Origin: Phytophthora hibernalis
Lineage: Eukaryota; Oomycota; Peronosporomycetes; Peronosporales; Peronosporaceae
Direction of reading: 5' to 3'
Length of the DNA stretch: 64,000 bases
Assembly: GCA_012656075.1 (NCBI GenBank)
Contig: JAAKBF010000032.1
Location: forward strand, 124,001-188,000
Shown here: positions 43,658 through 55,121 of the stretch, piece by piece
How the letters are laid out: every line of letters begins with the position of its first letter
Position numbering within the stretch: position 1 is the stretch's first letter
Program-made: the position numbers and the translations under genes
The notes under the pieces: model-generated
The model's input: the letters and a program-made list of their open reading frames with translations, nothing else
Told to the model about the DNA's origin: nothing
The model's database searches: none

Positions 43658-45286
43658 CTATGCAGAGGACTCGGTCTCCAACGGAGTCAGCGGCGTAACG
43701 ACCACATCGAGCGGGCCATGAACGGGGATCGTAAGCGAGAAATCGTACGTGAGTTTCCACGGGTCCTCCATCGCCTTGATGTCAAACTTACTGAGTAGGG
43801 TCGCCATAGCCAACTTCATCTGCATCATAGCGAACTTCTGGCCGATGCACACGTGCTGGCCCGAGCCGAAGCCGCTGTACTGGTACGGCGAGAAGACACG
43901 AAGCTTGCCCGTCTCGTGGTCGATCATGCGGTCGGGGTTGAACTCGAGTGCATCTTCACCCCAGAGCTTCTTGTTGCGCGTGTTGCAGTACGACGAGACC
44001 ATGATAGTCTGGCCCTTGCCAACGAAGGTGCCATCCACCAGAGTCGTGTCTCGCATGGCCTCACGAGCAATAAAACCCGTGGACGGAAACAGACGAACGT
44101 TCTCTCTGACAGCAGCTTCGAGGTAAATGAGTTCGCGGAGCTGCTCGTGCGTCGGGACCCGAATTTCACCCGTGAGCAAACCCGGCAGCTTCTCCTTCAT
44201 CTCCTCGCGGATCTTCTTAAGCGTCTCGGGGTAGCGGTTGATGTGCACGATGAACCAGCTCAAACTGTGGCCCACCGTGTCCTTACCGGCAAACATGAAC
44301 GTCGTCACCATGTCACGCATGATGGTGGCCTGGTTGTCCTGAAAGTTCATGTGCTCCGTCTCCTTGAGGTTGCTCTCCATGAACATGGTAATTAAATCTC
44401 TAGCCTCCATCTTCTCGCCCTTGGCAGCGAGCTCCGCCTTCCGGTTCATCGACTGCAAGATCACCTCGTCGATGAAGTCGTGCACGATCTTGACATTGTC
44501 CTTGAACACCTTCTCCCAGCCAACGTTGAAGAACCGCTTGGGCTCCCAAATCCACCACGGGGTCTGCACACGGACAACAAACGCGATGGAGGCCAAGTCG
44601 AAAGCCTTGAGGAGATGGTGGTCCTCATCACTGTTAGGGCCGTTGCGGAGCGTGTCCAGCTCGATTCCGAAGCCAATCCTGCAAATGGCGTCCGTCGTGA
44701 AATGGCTAATGTCCTTCTTGATGCTGAACGGCTTGCCACGCTTGTGGTAGATGTCCAATACGTCCAGGAACACGTCCAACTTCTCACGCACTGTTGTCTC
44801 CATCACGTCCTTCATCATCTGCATGGAGAAAAGGTGGCTGGACGTCTTCCGGTGGAAGAACCACGGGTCTCCGTCCGTGACGATCATGCCGTTGCCAAAG
44901 ATGTCTTCACTCATGTACTGCGTCAATGGACCTCGTAGGAACACGTCTTCCTGCGTCACCATGACGTCCTTGAGGTACTCAGGCGCCGTGAGCACAATGG
45001 TCACTGGACGTCCAGGGATGGAATACATCCACGGTTTGTTGTCGAACTCGGCGGATCGTTCAAGCAGCCAGTCGTGGAAGCGGTCGAGGTTGTTGCCAAT
45101 GTCGAACAAGCTCTTGAAAATGGGCAGCGTGGATTTGGGCATGGGCGGCAGCTTGCGAGCTTCGGTCGTTTTCGTCTTCTTGCTCTTGTGCACCAACAAC
45201 GACAGCCCCAGGCTGACGGCCACTGCAGCGGCAGCAGTGACTGCGAGGTCGTTCCGATCACCGAAAAGTTCCGAGACGGTCTTCAT
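43658..45286 (-). CDS. Cytochrome P450 monooxygenase
   Basis: One uninterrupted exon, 542 residues from ATG 45286. An N-terminal membrane anchor (VTAAAAVAVSLGLSLLV) is followed by the proline-rich hinge LPPMPKSTLPIF. The I-helix oxygen motif is FAGKDTVGHSLSWF, the K-helix ExxR is EAAVRENVRLFP, the meander has FNPDRM, and the haem loop is FGSGQHVCIGQKFAMMQMKL with the axial Cys. His replaces the common Arg two residues before that Cys. Overall pattern is CYP86/CYP4-like, the class of the oomycete CYP5014-5017 families that oxidise fatty acids or similar; the substrate is not predictable. The frame could open upstream to 45415, but the anchor makes 45286 the likely start. It is convergent with the CABIN1-like gene (143 bp apart). 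Confidence 0.93.
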   Translation of the reverse strand: MKTVSELFGDRNDLAVTAAAAVAVSLGLSLLVHKSKKTKTTEARKLPPMPKSTLPIFKSLFDIGNNLDRFHDWLLERSAEFDNKPWMYSIPGRPVTIVLTAPEYLKDVMVTQEDVFLRGPLTQYMSEDIFGNGMIVTDGDPWFFHRKTSSHLFSMQMMKDVMETTVREKLDVFLDVLDIYHKRGKPFSIKKDISHFTTDAICRIGFGIELDTLRNGPNSDEDHHLLKAFDLASIAFVVRVQTPWWIWEPKRFFNVGWEKVFKDNVKIVHDFIDEVILQSMNRKAELAAKGEKMEARDLITMFMESNLKETEHMNFQDNQATIMRDMVTTFMFAGKDTVGHSLSWFIVHINRYPETLKKIREEMKEKLPGLLTGEIRVPTHEQLRELIYLEAAVRENVRLFPSTGFIAREAMRDTTLVDGTFVGKGQTIMVSSYCNTRNKKLWGEDALEFNPDRMIDHETGKLRVFSPYQYSGFGSGQHVCIGQKFAMMQMKLAMATLLSKFDIKAMEDPWKLTYDFSLTIPVHGPLDVVVTPLTPLETESSA

Positions 45287-45708
45287 GGCGAGATACCTGT
45301 CAGACTTGGCGCGGGCAGTTGAGTGCAGCGATTCCGACGGCTCAAAACCGCAAGTGACACGAGAGGGAACACGTAGCGGAGACCAGGAGTCGAGGTGTCG
45401 TCGTTGATGGCACAAAGAAAAAGGTCAAAAACTAATCTCTGGAGCCATTCCCTCCACTGTGGTGCTCGTCGCGAACGATGGGGAAGGAGGTATCGGACCG
45501 GTACTACCGGTATCTTTGGAATGCAAGTGCTGTCTGTTGTCTCTCTTCCGCTGCTCACAAGTTGTAAGCAACTGAAGAGCAGGTTTCGTGTCAGCGGCAA
45601 GAACAATGTAAATATGTACCCAATCTGGCAAACCAGTCTGCCGATGGTTGGTGGGCAAGGAGTTACAATTCGTACGCATAATTTGACTACATCGACCAAT
45701 GCAAGGAA
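45287..45708. other. P450 upstream region, no gene
   Basis: About 420 bp containing the P450 promoter side and the unmarked junction to Gypsy-2. A CCGGTACTACCGG near-palindrome stands at about 45499-45511. No LTR end, target duplication or reading frame could be supported. Confidence 0.5.
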
Positions 45709-47392
45709 ATGCTGCACGACGAGAACTTCTTTGAGGACACGTTGACCTTCCGAGCGCTATTGCGATCGCGCCTGAAGACCCCGAACCAGACAACGTCGCC
45801 TATGGGCAAAGTGACCACGTCGTCGCCGCCAAGTCGAACTCAGAAGACCCCGACGCAGCAAGATCTAGTGTCGACGAAGTCCCATCGAGCGTCGAAGGCG
45901 GTCGATCGACCTTTGCATAAGACGTCCCAGGACACGGCGACCGAGGATCGAGGAGCGAGAACGTTCAGTGCAGCTCCAGCCGCTGCGACGTCCGCAGACG
46001 ACATCGCTAAGTTGGAAGCTTACTTCCAAGCGGCTATGGCTCGATTCCTGAGCGAGCAACAGGCAGTTGCCGCACCGAGGGTCCCCGAGCAAGCAACGTA
46101 CACGGGACACCAAGATGTAGACATGGAGTCAGTCGGATCCCCCGGAGTCACTCCGGAGAATACGATCCGGATGACTTGGATACTCCGAATGTCGGACGAG
46201 CCATGATGGCCTCAGCCACCGCGAGATCGGATGGATCTACCATGGTCCAACGTGTTCGAATCTCGGCGATCTCAGACCTGAAGGAGCTCACTGGCAGAGA
46301 TCAAGACGAAGATCGTGCTAGATCTTGGATCAGCAGACTCAAGTCAGCTCTCCTGCGAGATCAAGCCTCGGACAGTGAGAAGTGCCTGACGTTTGCCGAT
46401 CTGCTGTCAGGACCAGCCAGGAACTGGTACAGACAGCTCAGCCGATCGACCAGAGGCAAGTGGAATGACCTGCTCTTCAGCTTCCAGGTTCAATACTGTG
46501 GGCTGGGGGTGTCGGTCGCCTGGCAGTACTATCATGCTCGCAAACGATCGGACGAGTCGCCTCTAGAGTATCTCTACCGTTTGAACGTCGCTGGTCTGCG
46601 GGGCTAAGCTTAAGGTCAAGGACGGAGATTCGAAGGAGCGTCGGGAACATGTGAAACATTACATCGAGACGTTGGGTGATCAGGAGCTAAGAGATCAGCT
46701 AACGCTGCTCTGACTGGCTGACGCCGATGAGTTGGAGGAGGTCCTCCGCGATCGCGAACGAGCGAAGAACAGACATAAGAAGTCTGCGTTCGGATCCAAG
46801 TATCGGCAGAATACAACGAACCCCGCACCGGCAACCCCGACCAAGCGAGCGGTACAAGCGATCCAAGCGCGACGTGCAGACTCGGGATCGGATATAGGGT
46901 CGGACCGGTCGGATTTCGAAGGTGATCTTCGTCGGATCTATCTCGCTTCGGCCGAAGAGATCGATCCCGGCCGGAGAACCACACCCGGTCCAGGATCAAC
47001 CTCGACCGCCCCAGGCGGCGCCCGATCGGCCTCTCCCGGATCATCGGAATCAAGTCCACCACGACGGACCGGATCGAGGTCGATACTCGCACTGCGGGTC
47101 CCGGAAGCATACGGATCTGGGCTGTTGGAGACGTCTCATCTGCCAGAAATGCGGTAAGAAGGGTCATCCCGCGGACCACTGCCTGTTCGTGTGCCGAGGA
47201 TGCGGAGAGCTGCATGACATGGGGAAATACCCGATGGAGGAATTTTACAACCAGATCCGCCAGTGGTATAATCCGACGAAGCATGCGGGCATGTTGCCTG
47301 AGACTGCTGAAAAGATGTTAAACTTGGACGCTCGTCGGGTTGGAATCCCGTACGAGCCGAGCGTTCTATCTACTGCATCTATGCATTGGTGA
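45709..47392 (+). pseudogene. Gypsy-2 gag, middle and C-terminal part
   Basis: An Ala/Ser/Thr-rich lead is followed by helix IAKLEAYFQAAMARFLSEQQ. The capsid-like core (46206-46607) reads RSWISRLKSALLRDQA, FADLLSGPARNWYRQLSRST and YYHARKRSDESPLEYLYRLN. After a stop and one internal TGA, zinc-binding knuckles appear in the last frame: CGSRKHTDLGCW, ICQKCGKKGHPADHC and VCRGCGELHDMGK. GATC-rich codon use matches 28-30 kb. At least three frame breaks. Confidence 0.82.
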
Positions 47393-48231
47393 ACAAGACA
47401 TTGGTAGATCGAGTTAACAGTCGACCAGATCTACGCGGTAATTCAAATGATCTGCACGAGAAGCGAACTGACCAGGTCTCGAATCTTCGTCGATCGAACG
47501 AGTTCGACCGATCTGATGCCGCGACTATGACCTTGGATCTCCACTCCGGAGAGCCTAGAGGTTATTGGAAGCAACACGAGAAGGAAGAGTGGTTCAGACC
47601 TGCAGATGGTGAGATTACTGTAGTCGCCCCAAATCCTGAAACTCCGCGCGTCGGTAAACTCCACCGATCGGATGCGTCCCTATCGCCCACAGATCTCCTA
47701 CCTGGAGAATCTCGCGGATACTGGAAGCATCATGCGCCAGGAAAGTGGTTCCGACAAGCCAAAGTGACTGGCAAGATCAACAATGAGAAGGCGATCTTGC
47801 TCCTAGACACAGGCGCCGATGTGTCCATCGTGGATACCACCTTTGCTCGTAAGGTTGGGTGCTATTTCGATCAGAGTGAGAGTCAAGAGTGCCTAGGAAT
47901 TGGAGAGAATGTGTACGTCGCGGAAGGACGGACCAGGGTCAAGATCACCCTCACCGGAAATCTGTTGTATGTCTTCGATATCTGGGTGGGAGATCTGTCG
48001 GGACAAGAGGCGATATTGGGTATGGACTTCATGGTCCCGGCCGGGATCCGGCTCGATCTTGCTAATGGGACACTGTGCTTACCAGATGAAGTCAGGATCC
48101 CGCTAAGTGGACGTCAACAACTCTATAGCGGAAAGATGAGACTGATACACGTAGATGACTCCCTACAACTGGAGGTGGGCGAGTTCGTGATATTGCCATT
48201 GCCATTGCGTCTGCGTGCGTCGTCGGACTAA
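47393..48231 (+). CDS. Gypsy-2 retropepsin-type protease region
   Basis: An open stretch within a broken polyprotein. A duplicated motif occurs twice (GEPRGYWKQHEKEEWFR and GESRGYWKHHAPGKWFR), which by similarity looks like an internal tandem duplication. The active site is AILLLDTGADVSIVD, and AILGMDFMVPAG is the C-terminal flap-side motif. The Asp-Thr-Gly triad is intact. It ends in a stop at 48231 before the RT part, so release from a polyprotein is no longer possible. Confidence 0.8.
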
Positions 48232-49178
48232 GAGAAGCTCTGGGTGACGCGAGGACAAGACTGGGTACCGACAGTAATCTCTGGACGGGGTCGAACTTGG
48301 TATCTCCATATCACAAATGTGGGGACTGATCTGCTTCGGATCCCGAGGAATGAGCGAGTCAGAATGTGGCTGACAGGAGATCGCGTGCCTTGATGGCCAG
48401 GATACGTCTCAGTCTGGTCACGTCGCTATCCTGAGTGGCAGAATTTGGCGTTCGAAGCTACGACCGATGCTGACCTGCAAGGATCGGATGAGCCAGAACA
48501 ACAAGGACCCTTAGTCGACCATCCGACATATCCTACCCCGCGCTCAATCCTGCGTAGAAGATCGGGCGGTGTTGTCCGGTGTAGTCATTAACGACGAATG
48601 CTTAGAGGTCGACAGCCCAAGTCTGACGGACGGAGACGACCGAGAAGTATGTACTCCAGCTGCCATGCCAGTGCAGTCGGCACCGGAGCATTAGAGGGGT
48701 CGGAAAGCCCGACGCGAGAACCGCTGCAGAGCCAGTCCGACTCTGATAGACCAGAGAAGGAGAGGCCTACTGAGGAGTCCGTAGATCCTGTCGCTGTGGT
48801 GGACAACGAACCAGGACCTGAGCCGGTCGAGGTCGATCGACCAGGGGCGGACGTCCCTGAGCAGACTTCGTCCGACTGCCCGAAACAGTCAGACGCCGAA
48901 GGTGATATATCAGGCAGTCCGGGCAACGTCGGTGCAGATCTGGTGACGTCTATTAACTACAGTTCAAGACCAGCTCTGACCGCGACCGATCGCAATGGCC
49001 ATGTACCGTTAGGACCGGAACGATCGAAGTCAGCGGAACCCGAAGAAGGTGAAGAGGTGTATGTCCGTGATGGTGGCGAACTGTTTGTGGAGGACGTGCA
49101 GGGAGAGCTGGCTGTGCTGCCCGAGGTCTCGACCACGACCGACGAGGTGACGATCGATGACACTGGCGAAACCACCTC
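48232..49178 (+). pseudogene. Gypsy-2 spacer between protease and reverse transcriptase
   Basis: A Ser/Glu/Asp-rich frame at 48598-49242 (for example ERPTEESVDPVAVVDNEPG) shows the charged linker of the pol polyprotein with no known domain. Before it, 48232-48597 is stop-broken in all frames. The last part runs into LPPAARGVVCDIDVGGAKPI in another frame, the entry to the reverse transcriptase. Confidence 0.6.
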
Positions 49179-50633
49179 TTGCTCGGTAAAGGAAATGCTC
49201 TGCCGCCCGCAGCGCGGGGTGTGGTCTGCGACATCGACGTAGGTGGTGCCAAGCCGATCGCCCAGCGAGTGCGCAAGATCGCGCCGCGATTCAGGGAGAA
49301 GGTGTCAGATCTGCTCAAAGGATTGTTATCTGCGACTATTATCAAGTATTCGACCTCACCATGGGCATCCCCGATCGTGATCATTATCAAGAAGAATGGA
49401 GTGGATATACGCCTATGCATCGACTACCGGCTGGTGAACAGCCTGACCAGGTTGATGGTCTACCCCATGCCTCTGATAAACGAGCTGCTAGAGAACATAG
49501 ATAAAGTCCTCTGGTACGGCTCTCTGGATATGGCTAGTGGATTCTGGGTCGTGACCACGACCGATCGGGCGCGGGCGATCTCGGCTATCATCACCCCTTT
49601 CGGGCTGTTTGAGTGGAACCGGATGCCATTCGGCCTTAAGAATGCGCCACAGATCTACCAACGTCTGATCGACAACGCCCATTATGGAGTTATGAAGATC
49701 GCTCGATCTGGTAACTCGGAAGGTGTCGTCGACCTGTTTGAAAGTGGGGAGCCCCTGGCCCCTGGTTGGCCGTCGGTGCTTGGGCGTCGATCTTACATCG
49801 ACGCTATCCTGGTGACCGCTGGGTCGTGGGACCAGCTATGTCGCCGCGTGGAAGCTCTGCTAGAAGCGTGTGATGAGTGGAACCTGTCGATCAGCGTCGT
49901 GAAGAGTTTCTGGGGCATGCGGAAGGTGGACTACCTAAGACATCAAGTATCGAGCAACGGACTAGAAGCTCACCCGAAGGACTTGAAGGCACTGACCGAT
50001 CTGCCGCTCCCGAGATCGCTGCGAGCGATGCAGTCACTCCTGGGCAGTCTGAATTATTACGGCCGTTATATCGAGGATTACGCGGTGTACGCGGCTGTTC
50101 TGTATGAACTACGCGTGGTGGACTTTGCGGAACTTAAGAAGAGTCAGGACTTCCAGCGGGTCCTCGATCCGACGAAGTCGGACCAAGGCGTGTCACGACA
50201 GACGAAGACCGATCAAGACGCGTCAGCTCCAGTCGGGTTTGATGAGAAATGGATTCGGTCGCTCCGGGCTTTCGAGGACTTGAAGCGGAAGATCGCGTCT
50301 ACCCCAGTCCTCAAACACTTCGACCCCGATCGACAGCCGGTGATAATTGTCTATGCGAACGACTGGGCGATATCGGCTGCCCTGGTGCAGGAGCATGATC
50401 GGGTATATTATCCCGTCACCTTCGCCAGTCGCACACTGAAGTCGAACGAGCTCAACTACAATGTGGTGGAAAAGGAAGTGCTGGCGCTGTTGCGGATCCT
50501 AGATCTGAACTACAAGATGTTGGTCGGCCGATCGATCCGAATCTTGTCTCGCCATTCCACCCTGTCCTGGCTGTTTAAGTCACCCGGTTTGCAGGGGCGG
50601 CGCTCATGTCACCTTGGACGTTGGAGATCGTGA
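49179..50633 (+). pseudogene. Gypsy-2 reverse transcriptase with altered catalytic YxDD
   Basis: 484 codons are open. Finger and palm motifs are ASPIVIIIKKNGVDIRLCID, YGSLDMASGFWVVTTTDRAR (motif A aspartate present) and WNRMPFGLKNAPQIYQRLID. Where a Gypsy RT has Y(I/V)DD the sequence reads RRSYIDAILV: the second aspartate is Ala (49806-49817). The thumb and tether follow (LEAHPKDLKALTDLPLPRSL, LLGSLNYYGRYIEDYAVYA), then a first RNase H strand set (FASRTLKSNELNYNVVEKEV). The catalytic change means this copy could not reverse-transcribe even with the frame open. Confidence 0.88.
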
Positions 50634-51453
50634 AGTGTACAAAGGGAGAGGACGAGATCCTCGGGACGATCGCAGCAAGTATCACCCCTAGGTCGGAAGT
50701 GGACGAAGCCTTGATCGCGATCGCGCCGAAGAAGGTGCCCCGACGCCCACTTCAGGCCCCGATCCCAACTATCCTGGCCGGAGAAGAGCTGTGGGCGGTG
50801 AGTTTCGATGGAACAGCCCGCGTCAAGCGCGGAGGTGGCGCCTACAGTGCGATTGTGTGGAGTCTGCCTGGTGAAAGCTCGATCTGGCTACAGCGAGGGC
50901 ATGACAGTGAATGAGGCTGAGTATAATGGCCTCCTACTGTGTTTCGACTTTCTGGGAGACCTCGATCGAGGACGGCTGGTGATCTATGGCGACTCTAACG
51001 TGGTAATCCGACAAGTCCGAGGAGATCGATTGTAAAGCACCCGGTCTGACACTATTGAGACAGAAGGCGCTCGATCGACTCCGAGAATGGCCAACACATG
51101 AGCTGTTGCATGTCAAGCGCGACTGGAACGCCAGCGCGGACAGTCTCGCTAGCGCAGCTCTCCAGCGTCAAAAGGGCGTGATCGTGGAAGGTGAAGAGGA
51201 GTGGCAAGATTTGGCCACTCTGAATCGGTTGGGCGAGATCCTGACTGTTCGATCAGAGGAGTCGGTGGTCAAACTCTCACCCGTAGTCACGCGGTCAGGC
51301 AACAGGTCCAGATCTACCCCGACGGTGTTGCGAGAGGAATACATTCGCAGTCTTCGAGTGGACCGAATCAGACAGTCCCAAGACGAGGAAGTCTGGATCG
51401 CGGGGTTGAAGAAGCGCGATCGTACGGCAATATCGCGACGGATTATGAGGTAG
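50634..51453 (+). pseudogene. Gypsy-2 RNase H / tether region, frame-broken
   Basis: Pieces read ELWAVSFDGTARVKRGGGAY, then in the next frame MTVNEAEYNGLLLCFDFLGD and RLVIYGDSNVVIRQVRGDR, then LLHVKRDWNASADSLASAAL. These match the D, E, D, D order of an RNase H fold with catalytic residues visible (SFDG, NEAEY, GDS, NASAD). Breaks occur at about 50880 and 51035. This domain follows a Gypsy-type connection domain, the dual-RNase H layout known from some Gypsy lineages. Confidence 0.78.
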
Positions 51454-52440
51454 ACGACCAAGATCTGCTGTTCTACTGTCCACCCGGGCAAGGATCGAGC
51501 GTCGATCGAGACGAATTGATGAGACTGGTACGCTTAACCGAGACGTTTTGCATCACTACCATGCAGGCCTAGAAGGAGGTCATCAAGGTATCGGTCGCAC
51601 ATATCAACGGATCCGGCGCCATTTCCACTGGAGAGGGCTGTATCGGAGTGTCCAGCGCTATGTCGGAGAGTGTGTAGACTGCGAGACCGACAAGGGGCGA
51701 CCCACGATCAGGGGCGAATCTCCGGGTAATATCCAAGCGACGTACCCTTTTCAGGTTATCGCGATGGATCACATACCCTCGCTACCAAAGTCGGTCAAGG
51801 GCAATACGGAGCTGTTGACCTGGGTCGATCTGTTCACGGGCTATGTAATCGCGAAAGCAAGCGCATCCAGAACGGCGCAGACGATCGCCGAATCCTATGA
51901 AGAACGCGTTTTTCGACGATTTGGGGCGAGCGAAGTGATCCGACACGATCGAGAACCGAGATTTATGGCAGACTTCTTCCGATCGTTTAGCAAGGTCCTC
52001 GGACAACGTCGGAGGGCGACTATGGCCTATCGACCTCAAGCCAACAGAACCGCAGAGCGAATGGTGCAGACCTCGACAAGAGCGCTGAAAATGTACGTTC
52101 AAGATCTGGATCAACGAGATTGGGATGAATATGCCGAGCGTCTGATGTTCGCGATCAATACCGCTCAAGATCGAGTTCGTGGAGACACTCCATTCTACTT
52201 AGTGCATGGCTGGGACCCGAGATCGACCCTGGAAGCGGTCATACCTGTGGACAGCACCCGGAACCACGATCGAGACGCTCGACAGTGGAGGTACCAAGTG
52301 CAACGACATTACACCCCAGCTAGAGGACAGATCAACGATCGTCTGAGGCAAACGATAGCCGATCGGGCCAACCGGCACAACGATCAGACTTTCTTGAGAG
52401 GCAGCTGCTTGGGACTCGGGGTAAAATCCGAAGTCACATT
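51454..52440 (+). pseudogene. Gypsy-2 integrase, 3' end lost
   Basis: The zinc finger (HHYHAGLEGGHQGIGRTYQR, then VGECVDCE) is followed by the catalytic core: VIAMDHIPSLPKSVKGNTEL, VIRHDREPRFMADFFRSFSK and QANRTAERMVQTSTRALKM, giving the D, D, E triad. The frame is open from about 51548 to beyond 52400. Similarity fades after RQTIADRANRHNDQTFL; no C-terminal domain or 3' LTR follows. Within about 70 bp the sequence is Copia again. Confidence 0.88.
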
Positions 52441-52469
52441 GTGTCACGTCGCCGTTGAAGGTATTGATG

Positions 52470-54307
52470 GGCAAGTCGCCGCAGCTTGGCGAGATCGTCG
52501 TGTACGGTCTACCGGGACCCGCGCAAGAAGAACTTTGCGCAACGTGCCCAGCCTGCCATGACCGTCGGTCTGGGTGAAGAGACCAAGGGGTACCGAGTGT
52601 ACCTGCCCAAGGACAGGGTGGTGGTGACCACGAAGCATGTCAAGAACATTGAGACGCTCGACAAGGAGCAGAACCTGCAGGTACAGAGACTCTACCTGTG
52701 GGAAGAGGACGCCGAGACGTCTGAGGACGAAGATCGAGGGTCGGTGGCTGAGGCCACGAGTGCGCGCAGCAACAAGAAGCGTGCGTCGTCCAAGAAGAAA
52801 AGAAGTCGTAGGCGCGTGAGCGTCACGTGACGCGCTCCGTGGCTAATAATGCTGGGGGCGTGACGAACGAGGCCACGCAGCCGGAGGAGCCGGCACGCGG
52901 CATCGTGAACAGCGTCACCGAGTACGATTCAAAGACGTACCAGGAGGCCATGCGCAGTAAGCACAACGAAAAGTGGCTTGCTGCGATGGCCGAGGATCTG
53001 CAGGCTTTAGAAGACAATGGGGTCTGGAGAATCGTGCGCAAGCCCGAGGGCGCCCACGCGCTTCACACCAAGTGGGTGTACAAGACCAAGATAGACGCGG
53101 AGGACGCCATCGAGCGACTGAAGGCGCGACTCGTCGCCTGAGGCAACGAACAGGAGTTCGGGGTCGACTACAGCGTGACGTTCTCCGCTGTCATCGAGAT
53201 GGGCAGCGTGAAGCTGATCTTCGTGCTTGCCAGGAAGTGGCTAGTCCCTGCGAAACACGGCGACGTGCCCAACGCGAACGTCAAGGCCGAAAAGGAGGCG
53301 GAGCTGGACATCTTCCTGCGCCTGCCGCGCGGAATGGTGATTCCAGAGAACGTGTGTAAACGCCTGGGCGTGACCCACGACAGCGAGTTTGTGCTGGAGT
53401 TGACGAAGGCGTTGTACGGCCTCAAACAGGCCGGTCGGCTCTGGAACCGGCTCTTGCACAAGACCCTGATCAACTTGGGCTTCGTGCAGAGCCTTACTGA
53501 CATATGCGTCTACCACTTGCGCCGCGAGGGAGTGCTGTTGGTTATTGTCGTGTACGTCGACGACCTGCTGGTCACTGGCACACAACAGCAGGCGGTCGAC
53601 GCGTTCTTCGGCGAGATGACGGAGCTTTCGGTCAAGGATCTCGAGCCTGCGAGCAAGTTTCTCGGCATGAGAGTCGTGTGCGACGAGCAGGAGGGCTATG
53701 ACCTAGACCAGGAGATGGTCATTAAGGAAATGCTGCGCGAACACGGAATGGCGTCCATGCACGGAGTACGCACTCCGATCGGCGCAGAGTCGAACGAGGT
53801 CGACGAAGCGGCGGACAAGCTGCTGCCTGTATGTGGCGGCGACAACGTGGTCACCATTCGCTCGTTCTAGTCGCTCGTGGGCAGCCTTATGTGGGTGGCA
53901 CGGTGCACGCGCCCTGACATCGCGTACGCAGTGCACAAAGCGTCGCGACGCACCCACAGCCCCACGATTTGGAGGAGCCGCTGAAGGTCATCGCGTACAG
54001 CGATGCGGACTTCGCTGCCGACAAGGCGGACAGGAAGTCCGTGACCGGCGGCCTTTTTACGGTTGACGGGATGCCCGTGTCGTGGGTCTGCAAGAAGAAG
54101 ACCGGCGTCAGCCTCTCCACCATGGAGCCTGATTACACTGCGGCCTCGGTTATGGCTACGGAGTTGCTGGACGTGCGCGAGTTGCTTGGGGAGCTGGGCG
54201 TCGCGCATGCCACCCCGATATCGCTGCACGTTGACAACCAAGCGGCGCTCAATCAACTCGACGGCGAAGGATCATCAAGTAAGGCGAAGCTCATCGGTGT
54301 GGAGGAG
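52470..54307 (+). pseudogene. Copia integrase end, reverse transcriptase and RNase H
   Basis: The integrase tail reads MTVGLGEETKGYRVYLPKDR. RT follows after a Lys/Arg/Ser linker: HTKWVYKTKIDAEDAIERLK, a stop at 53140, FLRLPRGMVIPENVCKRLG, LTKALYGLKQAGRLWNRLL and IVVYVDDLLVTGTQQQAVDA with the YVDD intact. A stop (TAG, 53868) cuts SLVGSLMWVARCTRPDIAYA. RNase H shows VIAYSDADFAADKADRKSV and VSLSTMEPDYTAASVMATEL. It then meets the 3' LTR. Two stops and one shift are the only lesions, fewer than in the Gypsy parts. Confidence 0.9.
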
Positions 54308-54493
54308 TGTTGAAAAGCCCTCGGATCTGGCGTCAGGATCTGGGGGATGCACCGCTCTGGCGTCAGGATCCGGGCGGATGCGCCGCTCAGCTGTGACCTG
54401 AATGACGAAGGGTAAGGAACGATAGCTAACGATAGACTAGGGACTTTGCAGAATCTCACTTTCCATTATACTCTGAATCGTGCACTTCTAACA
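54308..54493 (+). repeat. Copia 3' LTR
   Basis: 186 bp matching 22550-22734, followed by the target duplication GCTCG at 54494-54498. The preceding internal bases GGAGGAG form a short polypurine tract. Confidence 0.92.
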
Positions 54494-54547
54494 GCTCGAG
54501 CGATCCGAGCAACAACAATAAGTGCTTATCATTATTCTTACTGTATA

Positions 54548-54967
54548 TGTGACGGGGTCACACGCACCTTAGCTTGAGAGGAAGCGTTAACGCGTTAACC
54601 ACAACAGACGCCTGGCGTTCCTGCTGTAAGCTTGCAAAGGCCTGGCCTTCCTGTCCAATATGGTACCGAGTACCAATTGACTTGCGAACTTCCGGGTTAG
54701 AGTTAAACTGATTTATATTAAGAACACTGTCGTAGTTCTAACTACTGCTAACTATCTGCATACTGAATCCCTGTCTAATCTGATCTGTTCTAATGGGAAC
54801 CACCCATTTAGATGTACTGCTTTAATACAACTGACGTACCACTTAAGTACGACTGAAGTACGAATTAAGTCCTTGACGTGCCACACACCACGCGTGTGAC
54901 GGACACCAATGGTGTGGACCACATCACAGAGAACAATGGTCGCCCCCTGTCAAGTGGCCCCATTATA
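54548..54967 (-). repeat. Gypsy-3 LTR, left copy (3' LTR of a minus-strand element)
   Basis: 420 bp, about 98% identical by eye to 61220-61640. In element orientation it begins TATAATGGGGCC (TGTAATGG in the other copy) and ends in GACCCCGTCACA. The internal bases next to it read, in element orientation, GTGTGGGAGGG, a good polypurine tract. The outer flank does not repeat at the other end. Confidence 0.9.
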
Positions 54968-55121
54968 CCCTCCCACACCCAAACGGGAAGCACCTTGTCC
55001 CAGGGGGAATTCCAGCGAACCGCACAGACATCGCCTCATTCTGCAATTTGCGCCCGAGCGAACACCCGCCGAGAATCCAAGACGCCCACCGGGTACCAGG
55101 CCAAGACTCGCACCACTTGCG

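Larger units (their letters stand above)
22545..54498 (+). mobile_element. Ty1/Copia retrotransposon split by nested insertions
   Basis: The two LTRs (22550-22734 and 54308-54493) are about 96% identical by eye, start TGTTG and end AACA, and are flanked by the same five bases, GCTCG (22545-22549 and 54494-54498), the expected Copia target duplication. The 5' half (gag, protease, integrase zinc-finger region) stops at about 24677. The 3' half resumes at about 52470 at the end of integrase and carries reverse transcriptase and RNase H. The integrase catalytic core is missing from both. The roughly 27.8 kb in between belongs to other elements and two host genes. Confidence 0.85.

Noticed and set aside
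53175..53870. Independent host gene for a reverse transcriptase
   Set aside because: It is contiguous with the Copia integrase end and RNase H and lies inside the LTR pair; the apparent start is only the codon after a stop.
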